NCBI GenBank assembly: GCA_965371945.1
Contig: CBDVAK010000158.1
Location: 1 to 7,718, forward strand
Length of the DNA: 7,718 nucleotides
Direction of reading: 5' to 3'
DNA from: CBDVAK01 sp965371945
GTDB lineage: Bacteria > Pseudomonadota > Gammaproteobacteria > Competibacterales > JAHEDQ01
A program made the translations under genes and the position numbers. This document shows positions 1 through 5,291 of this stretch, piece after piece (position 1 is the stretch's first letter; each line of letters begins with the position of its first letter). Below the pieces are notes generated by a model. It was given only the letters and a program-made list of their open reading frames with translations. It did not search any database and was not told the origin of the DNA.

Positions 1-16
1 ACCATCGAGCGATGGT
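1..16. repeat. Short perfect inverted repeat at the window edge
   Basis: ACCATCG (1-7) and CGATGGT (10-16) are exact reverse complements around a 2-base centre, which as RNA would be a 6-bp stem with a GAGC loop. The bases after it (ATGATCTTTCTT, 19-30) are pyrimidine-rich but lack a clean T-run. It could be a weak terminator of a gene left of the window or a protein-binding palindrome. It touches the window edge, so the stem may extend further left. Confidence 0.35.
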
Positions 17-39
17 AGGATGATCTTTCTTGCATACAC

Positions 40-43
40 GGAG
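40..43 (+). promoter_or_regulatory. Ribosome binding site for the DUF1840 gene
   Basis: GGAG lies 7 bases before the ATG at 51. It supports that ATG over the in-frame TTG at 30, which has no comparable Shine-Dalgarno. An 8-base palindrome, GTGATCAC (43-50), fills the spacer. Confidence 0.6.
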
Positions 44-50
44 TGATCAC

Positions 51-362
51 ATGTTGATCAAGTTCTACAGCGATGCGGGTGGTTTCAGCATGTTTGGAGA
101 CGCCGCCGTCAAGCTGCTCAGGATGGCGGGGCATAGTGGCACCGTTCCCAGCGCGATCCTCCCGGAGGATATTCCCGCCGCCATCGAAAAGCTGGAAGCA
201 GCACTGGCGGGCGGCGCCGGCGCGGCATCAGACGTAAACCCCGTTGACGATGAGGATGGCGGCGAGATCGCCGTGTCACTGCGACAGCGGGCGTTTCCAC
301 TCCTGGAACTGTTCAACAATGCGGTGAAGGCGAACTGCAGCGTACTGTGGAACAAGGCTTGA
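51..362 (+). CDS. DUF1840 domain-containing protein
   Basis: A small, probably cytoplasmic protein of 103 residues with no signal peptide or membrane segment. It matches the DUF1840 family over its whole length. The N-terminus begins MLIKF and continues with FGDAAVKLLRMAG (residues 15-27), then LPEDIPAAIEKLEAAL (37-52). A low-complexity Ala/Gly and acidic linker follows (about 53-75), and then the conserved C-terminal block SLRQRAFPLLELFNNA. The function of the family is unknown; members are single-domain proteins of about 100-110 residues, so this one is full length. The start at 51 is preferred over a TTG at 30 because GGAG lies 7 bases upstream and because family members typically begin MLI. 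An 86-base gap with structure and a possible promoter follows, so it need not share a transcript with the signalling genes downstream. The family call is confident; the role is not known. Confidence 0.85.
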   Translation: MLIKFYSDAGGFSMFGDAAVKLLRMAGHSGTVPSAILPEDIPAAIEKLEAALAGGAGAASDVNPVDDEDGGEIAVSLRQRAFPLLELFNNAVKANCSVLWNKA

Positions 363-366
363 ACTC

Positions 367-388
367 AGGTGATTTCCGCCAATCGCCT
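367..388 (+). other. Intergenic stem-loop 1
   Basis: AGGTGATT (367-374) can pair with AATCGCCT (381-388) around a 6-base loop (TCCGCC), giving eight pairs with one G.U wobble in the RNA. It starts 4 bases after the DUF1840 stop codon. No T-run follows, so it is not a classical intrinsic terminator. It might protect the 3' end of the upstream message or be part of a control region. Confidence 0.35.
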
Positions 389-390
389 CA

Positions 391-405
391 GTTGCCCCGC
401 GCAAC
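391..405 (+). other. Intergenic stem-loop 2
   Basis: GTTGC (391-395) and GCAAC (401-405) form a perfect 5-bp stem with a CCCGC loop, only 2 bases after stem-loop 1. The following GGGTTTCGGG has just three T residues. Alone it is weak; its position next to the first hairpin is what makes it worth noting. It overlaps the candidate -35 element. Confidence 0.25.
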
Positions 406-420
406 GGGTTTCGGGATATA
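392..420 (+). promoter_or_regulatory. Candidate sigma-70 promoter for the binding protein/kinase genes
   Basis: TTGCCC (392-397; four of six consensus positions) and GATATA (415-420; three of six) are separated by 17 bases. Transcription would begin near 427, leaving a leader of about 20 bases before the ATG at 449. The match is weak, so real expression might need an activator or the true promoter may lie upstream. It is the only reasonable candidate in this gap. Confidence 0.25.
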
Positions 421-434
421 CCACACTGACTAGT

Positions 435-439
435 AGGAG
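435..439 (+). promoter_or_regulatory. Ribosome binding site for the periplasmic binding protein gene
   Basis: AGGAG is 9 bases before the ATG at 449. It is the strongest Shine-Dalgarno in the window and fixes the start that gives a complete signal peptide. Confidence 0.7.
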
Positions 440-448
440 TTTGCGAAC

Positions 449-1552
449 ATGATCGGGAGATTCGGCTTCCGGGCGTTGTCACTGGCGGTCTGTTTGCTGT
501 TCCCGCTGTCCTCCCAGGCACAGATCAGGTTCGCCGTGGTAGGCGCCTTGAGCGATCAGTTCGAGCAGATCGGAACATGGTTCAAGCGCGGGGCGCGCGG
601 TGCCATGGAGGATATCAACGCCGAAGGGGGACTGCTCGGGGAGCAGCTCGAATTCATCGTCCGTGACGATCAGTGCGACCCCGACAAGGCCAGACAGGTC
701 GCGCGAGAACTGGTCGAAGAAAAAGTGGCTTTTGTGATGGGGCATCTGTGCTCCGATGCTTCCATTCCGGCATCCGCTATCTATTCGGATGCCGGTATCC
801 TCAGCATCTCACCCGGATCGACCAACCCAATGCTGACCGATCAGGGCCTGCCGTATGTATTCCGTACCATCGGCAGAGATGACATGCAGGGTTTCGTGCT
901 GGCCGAGCATCTGTTGCGCAATTTCAAGAGCAAGAAAATCGGTATCCTCTACGATGACAGCCAGTACAGCCGGGGCGTGGCTGAAGTCGCGAAACAATTC
1001 CTGAACCAGGGTGGTATCGAGGAATCGCTGTTCGAACAAGGGCCGGAGAGCCCCTACGACTATTCCGATTTGATCGAGCAGATCAGGGAGTTGCGTATCA
1101 GGGTTCTGCTCTATCCCGCCATGCCGGAACAGTTTACCGCGATCGTGAGGCAGTTCCACGAGCAGAAGTTGAGAGTGCGCCTGGTGGGAGGCGATACGTT
1201 CACCAACGTGTTGCTGAAGGGTGACGACTTGCGGCTGCTGGACGGTGTGCAGTTCAGTTTCCCGCCTGACCCCTCCGACGATCCGCGTAACAAAGACATC
1301 GTGGACCGCTATCGTGCCACCGACTTCAACCCGGAAGCCTTCACCTTCTACAGCTACGCAGCCGTGCAGGTATGGGCGCAGGCGGTGCAGGAGGCCGGCA
1401 CGGTGGAGGCCGGGCCGGTGTCGGAAGTGCTCAAGTCGAGATCGTTCGATACCGTGCTGGGCGAGATCAGCTTCGATTCCAAGGGCGATATCACCAATCC
1501 CGGATTCGTGATGTTCTACTATAACGACGGGCAGAAGTACTACTTCGAGTAG
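449..1552 (+). CDS. Periplasmic amino-acid-type substrate-binding protein (LivJ/LivK-like, Peripla_BP_6)
   Basis: A secreted type I periplasmic binding protein of 367 residues. The first 24 residues are a Sec signal peptide: Arg4 and Arg8, a hydrophobic core at 9-20, and cleavage after SQA (22-24). The mature protein follows the LivJ/LivK pattern: FAVVGALS near the start, DDQCDP (73-78), GHLCS (98-102), ISPGSTNP (120-127), DDSQYSRGV (169-177) and a closing FDTVLGEISFD block (333-343). Cys76 and Cys101 have the same 25-residue spacing as the LivJ disulfide. Ser102 and Thr125 align with LivJ residues that hold the amino-acid backbone. The acidic residue that grips the amino group in LivJ (Glu226) appears here as Asp249, and the LivJ Tyr202 position seems lost, so the ligand may not be Leu/Ile/Val. 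No permease or ATPase gene lies in the window. The histidine kinase starts 23 bases downstream, so I infer a sensing role. The fold call is confident; ligand and role are inference. Confidence 0.9.
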   Translation: MIGRFGFRALSLAVCLLFPLSSQAQIRFAVVGALSDQFEQIGTWFKRGARGAMEDINAEGGLLGEQLEFIVRDDQCDPDKARQVARELVEEKVAFVMGHLCSDASIPASAIYSDAGILSISPGSTNPMLTDQGLPYVFRTIGRDDMQGFVLAEHLLRNFKSKKIGILYDDSQYSRGVAEVAKQFLNQGGIEESLFEQGPESPYDYSDLIEQIRELRIRVLLYPAMPEQFTAIVRQFHEQKLRVRLVGGDTFTNVLLKGDDLRLLDGVQFSFPPDPSDDPRNKDIVDRYRATDFNPEAFTFYSYAAVQVWAQAVQEAGTVEAGPVSEVLKSRSFDTVLGEISFDSKGDITNPGFVMFYYNDGQKYYFE

Positions 1553-1575
1553 TTTGGAAATATCACCGCACCCGT

Positions 1576-4500
1576 ATGGATTCACAACGTCTGATCGACA
1601 AAACCACCCGCTTGCTGGGCAACAGCAGAAGCCTGCTCATCCTGTCGTTGGTGCTGTTGCTTACATTCGGCGGTTTTTTCTACGTGGACACGGCGCTCAA
1701 GGAAGGTGCCGATCGGTTCCATACGCTGACGGTCAACGCCGAGCGCATACTCAATGCCGATGGCAGCGCCACCACGGCTGTGCGTCTCGCCGCCAGTTTG
1801 CGGTCGAATCGGTATCTGCTCAATTATCGGGATTTCCTGGACTCCAAGTACGATCTGCTCGACGAGAATCTCGATCTGCTCGGCAGTGGCGATGTCCGCA
1901 CGATCCTCGACAGCGCGGCAGCGGCGCAAAGCCAGATCGAAGCCACCGAGGAACAGGCCATCGCCTTGATCGAGGAGGAACGCTGGGACGCGGCCCTGGC
2001 CTTGGTCACGGCGCCCGCTTTCAGCCGCCAGAAAGGTATTTACAGGGCGAAATTATCCGCAGCCTTGCGGGAGATGATCCAAGAGAGCCAGGAGCGGTCA
2101 GCTCAGGCTGATCTGCTTGCGGGTGCCATGCGCTACACCGTGCTCGCCATGTTTCTGCTGCTGGCGCTGATCGGCGCATCCTATGCCAGAGAGATGCAAA
2201 AGGCACTGGCCAGGCAGGTCCGGCTCTCGGAAGATCTCGAGGGACTGGTGCGGGACCGCACCGAAGCCCTGGAGGAAACCAGGGAACGGCTCGAGCTTTC
2301 GGTGGCAGGCACCGGCGATGCCTTGTGGGACTACAAAGTGGCTGCCGACGAACTGTGGTTTTCGCCGCGCTATGCCGAAATGCTGGGCTACGAGCCCGGG
2401 CAGTTGCCCGCCTCGATGGACTCCTGGACCCGACACCTGCACCCCGACGACCGTGACCGTGTGCTGGCGGCATTCCGCCGGCATCTGGACCAGGATGTCC
2501 CTTATGATATGGAATACCGGATGCGCACCAAAGATGGGCGTGACATCTGGATAAGAGGCCGCGCCAGATCGTTGCGTGATGAGCACGGCCATGCCTACCG
2601 GACCAGCGGTTCGATCAGTGACATCACTTTGCTCAAGGAAACGCAGGATGCCGTCGTGGAACGCGAGCAACGGCTGCGCGACATTCTGGATGCCAGCCCC
2701 ATCGGATTCGGTATTACGGTGGACGGGATACTGCGCTATCACAACCAACGGCTCACCGAGATGATGGTCATCGATCTGGGACAACCAGTGACCGATGCCT
2801 ATGCCGACCCGCGGCAGCGTGAAACCGTTTCGAGACGGCTCGCCGAAAAGGGCACGGTGCGCGATATGGAGCTGGCGTTCGTGGCTCCACACGGCGGCTC
2901 TGTGGACACCTTGGCCACTTTCAGCGCCACTCGGTTCGATAACAAGCCGGCCCGGCTGGGTTGGTTTTACGATGTGAGTCCGCTCAAGAAGCTTACCCAG
3001 GAACTGGCCTCAGCCAAGGAAGTCGCCGAGCAGGCAACCCGTGCGAAATCCGATTTTCTGGCCAACATGAGCCATGAGATTCGCACCCCGATGAACGCCA
3101 TCATCGGCATGTCGCACCTGGCGCTCGGGACCGAACTGGACCGCAAACAGCGAAACTATGTTGAAAAGGTACACGGTTCGGCCAAAGCCCTGCTCGGTAT
3201 CATCAACGATATTCTTGATTTCTCGAAAATCGAGGCCGGCAAGCTCGAGGTCGAGGCGGTGGACTTTCGACTGGATACGGTGCTCGATAATCTCGCCAGC
3301 CTGGTAGGTTTAACCGCCGAGCATAAGGGCGTGGAGCTGATGTTCGACTCCGACCCTGACGTGCCTAAGGAGCTGATCGGCGACCCGCTTCGTCTGGGTC
3401 AGGTACTGGTCAATCTGTGTAACAATGCCGTCAAATTCACTGAATCCGGCGAGGTCGTGGTAACGGTCCGGGAGCAATCCTGCGAACCTCATGCGAGCGT
3501 TCTGCGGTTCGAGGTGCGTGATACCGGTATCGGCATGAGCGCTGAACAGCAGGCCAACCTGTTTCGACCGTTCAGTCAGGCCGATTCGTCCACGACCCGC
3601 AAATACGGTGGTACCGGTCTGGGCTTGTCCATCTCCAAGCGTTTGATCGAGTTGATGGGCGGCGAGATTCAGGTTGACAGCACGCCCGGTGTCGGTAGCA
3701 CCTTCAGTTTCACCGTACACTTTGGGTTGCAGACAACGCCCACAATCGGGCCGGTCATCGGCCCGGATACGCTGGATGGGCTGCGCGCGCTGGTGGTGGA
3801 CGACAACGCCACCTCCAGGGAGATTCTGAGCGCCATGGTGTCCCACCTCGGCATGGGCGTGGACGTCGTTGCCGACGGCCCTTCGGCCCTGGCTCGTATT
3901 GCCGAGTCCGAGGCCGCGGAGAATCCTTACCAGGTCGTGCTCATGGATTGGCACATGCCCGGGATGGACGGCGTGTCCTGCATACAGCAGATTCGACAGG
4001 AACATACCCGCACGCCGCCGCCAGCGGCCATCATGGTGACCGCCTTCGGCCGCGATGACGCCATGCGTGCGGCGGATGGAAAAGGGGTGCGGCTGGAGTC
4101 GGTGCTGACCAAACCGGTGACCGCCAATGCCCTGTTCGATGCCATCGCCGATGCCCTGGGCCAGGAACACGCCGGGCCCGAACGGACCACCAGCCGGCTC
4201 GATCCGCAGGGCGAGGCTGGCAACAAGCTGCGCGGCGCTCATGTGCTGCTGGTGGAAGACAACGAACTCAATCAGGAGCTGGCGCTGGAGTTGTTGGCCA
4301 ATGGTGGGATCACCGCGAAGGTGGCCGACAACGGCCAGGCCGCGCTGGACATGCTCGACAGCGGCGAGTCCTTCGACGGCGTACTGATGGACGTGCAAAT
4401 GCCGGTCATGGACGGTTATACCGCAACCCGTGCCATTCGTGAACGCGACGATCTGCGCGATCTGCCGGTCATCGCCATGACCGCCAATGTCATGGCCGGC

Positions 4501-5262
4501 GATCTGGAGAAAGCCGTTGCCGCGGGCATGAACGATCACATCGGCAAACCCATCGATGTGCGCGAAATGTTCGCCACCATGGCCAAGTGGATCACCCCCG
4601 CGGAACCATTTCGCGATTTCAAGCCACCAGCCGACACCGGCTCACCCACCGAAGTGACGGTGCCGGATCTGCCGGGGGTCGACGTCGAGGCCGGCCTCAA
4701 CATCGTGCAGGGTAACCGGGTGCTTTATCTGCGCCTGCTGCGCAGCTTTCGCGATCGCGAAGCTGGGTTCGCCGATCAGTTCGCTGCTGCCAGATCAGCA
4801 GGCGACAAAGCCTCTGCCGAACGATATGCCCACACCCTGAAAGGCGTGGCGGGCAATCTTGCCGCCAAACGGATACAACATTCAGCCGCTGACCTGGAAC
4901 GTGCCTGCCGGGAAGGTCGTCCGGACGACCAGATCGACGCATTGTTCCGGGACACCGTGATCGAGTTGCGCACGGTACTGGACGGACTGGCCGTATTGAG
5001 CAGTGCCCCGGGTGTGCCGGCCGGCACCGCCGTGAGCGGCCCGGACCTCGATTCCGTCCTGAGTCGTTTGCAGGGGCTGCTGGAGGAGGACGATGGCGAG
5101 GCGGTTGAATTGATGGGGGAACTGCAAAATCACCCGCTCATGGCCGATCAGAGCGCCCTGGTGCGCAGCCTCGGTGAGGCGGTGGAGGGCTACGACTTCG
5201 AGACTGCGTTGCAACACCTGCAGCAGTTGCAGTCCGCGCTGCAGCTGAAATCGGCGACTTAG
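1576..5262 (+). CDS. Hybrid sensor histidine kinase with PAS-PAS-HisKA-HATPase-REC-REC-Hpt phosphorelay
   Basis: An inner-membrane sensor kinase of 1228 residues containing a whole phosphorelay. Membrane helix 1 is at about 19-37, a helix-rich periplasmic domain at 38-184, and membrane helix 2 at 186-204. There is no recognisable HAMP; a charged coiled coil (205-240) leads into a PAS_3-type PAS/PAC (about 240-353), and a second, weaker PAS lies at about 365-475. HisKA carries NMSHEIRTPMN with His500. The ATPase has an N-box at 613-620, DTGIG (649-653), FRPF (663-666) and GGTGLGL (678-684). Receiver 1 has Asp742/743, phosphoacceptor Asp791 and Lys846; receiver 2 has Glu894/Asp895, Asp939 and Lys991. 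The Hpt domain has HTLKG with His1086. A helical tail (about 1155-1223) follows. All catalytic residues are intact, as in BarA/TorS/EvgS-type kinases. No output domain is present, so a separate response regulator is required. The ATG at 1576 is the only start after the in-frame stop at 1522. Its Shine-Dalgarno is poor (GGAA at 1556-1559, 16 bases away), suggesting coupling to the gene above. Confidence 0.95.
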   Translation: MDSQRLIDKTTRLLGNSRSLLILSLVLLLTFGGFFYVDTALKEGADRFHTLTVNAERILNADGSATTAVRLAASLRSNRYLLNYRDFLDSKYDLLDENLDLLGSGDVRTILDSAAAAQSQIEATEEQAIALIEEERWDAALALVTAPAFSRQKGIYRAKLSAALREMIQESQERSAQADLLAGAMRYTVLAMFLLLALIGASYAREMQKALARQVRLSEDLEGLVRDRTEALEETRERLELSVAGTGDALWDYKVAADELWFSPRYAEMLGYEPGQLPASMDSWTRHLHPDDRDRVLAAFRRHLDQDVPYDMEYRMRTKDGRDIWIRGRARSLRDEHGHAYRTSGSISDITLLKETQDAVVEREQRLRDILDASPIGFGITVDGILRYHNQRLTEMMVIDLGQPVTDAYADPRQRETVSRRLAEKGTVRDMELAFVAPHGGSVDTLATFSATRFDNKPARLGWFYDVSPLKKLTQELASAKEVAEQATRAKSDFLANMSHEIRTPMNAIIGMSHLALGTELDRKQRNYVEKVHGSAKALLGIINDILDFSKIEAGKLEVEAVDFRLDTVLDNLASLVGLTAEHKGVELMFDSDPDVPKELIGDPLRLGQVLVNLCNNAVKFTESGEVVVTVREQSCEPHASVLRFEVRDTGIGMSAEQQANLFRPFSQADSSTTRKYGGTGLGLSISKRLIELMGGEIQVDSTPGVGSTFSFTVHFGLQTTPTIGPVIGPDTLDGLRALVVDDNATSREILSAMVSHLGMGVDVVADGPSALARIAESEAAENPYQVVLMDWHMPGMDGVSCIQQIRQEHTRTPPPAAIMVTAFGRDDAMRAADGKGVRLESVLTKPVTANALFDAIADALGQEHAGPERTTSRLDPQGEAGNKLRGAHVLLVEDNELNQELALELLANGGITAKVADNGQAALDMLDSGESFDGVLMDVQMPVMDGYTATRAIRERDDLRDLPVIAMTANVMAGDLEKAVAAGMNDHIGKPIDVREMFATMAKWITPAEPFRDFKPPADTGSPTEVTVPDLPGVDVEAGLNIVQGNRVLYLRLLRSFRDREAGFADQFAAARSAGDKASAERYAHTLKGVAGNLAAKRIQHSAADLERACREGRPDDQIDALFRDTVIELRTVLDGLAVLSSAPGVPAGTAVSGPDLDSVLSRLQGLLEEDDGEAVELMGELQNHPLMADQSALVRSLGEAVEGYDFETALQHLQQLQSALQLKSAT

Positions 5263-5291
5263 AAAAACCCTGGCCAACGGTTGAGTTGTCG

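Noticed and set aside
43..61. Two 8-base palindromes, GTGATCAC and TTGATCAA, with centres 11 bases apart
   Set aside because: One helical turn of spacing is suggestive, but the second lies in the codons for the conserved MLIK start of the DUF1840 protein, so coding constraint explains it. No matching third copy was seen near the other genes.
449..520. Possible lipoprotein signal at Cys15 of the binding protein
   Set aside because: The residues before the Cys (LAV) do not fit a lipobox because Val at -1 is disfavoured, and the Cys is in the middle of the hydrophobic core. A standard cleavage site SQA is present at 22-24.
809..1585. A 258-codon open frame on the minus strand
   Set aside because: It is antisense to the binding protein gene, which has a signal peptide, strong family motifs and a good ribosome binding site. 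The antisense product is His/Leu-rich with no known motif.
1554..2111. A 185-codon plus-strand open frame overlapping the kinase start
   Set aside because: It overlaps the kinase N-terminal membrane and sensor region in another frame, and its Arg/Gln-rich sequence has no domain signature.
3310..4539. A 409-codon open frame on the minus strand
   Set aside because: It lies wholly antisense to the ATPase and receiver domains of the kinase. Its translation shows no recognisable domain and is explained by GC-rich codon use.
5263..5291. Terminator between the kinase and the SNF2 gene
   Set aside because: The only symmetry is CAAC-G-GTTG, a 4-base match with a 1-base centre and no T-run, which is too weak to act as a terminator.
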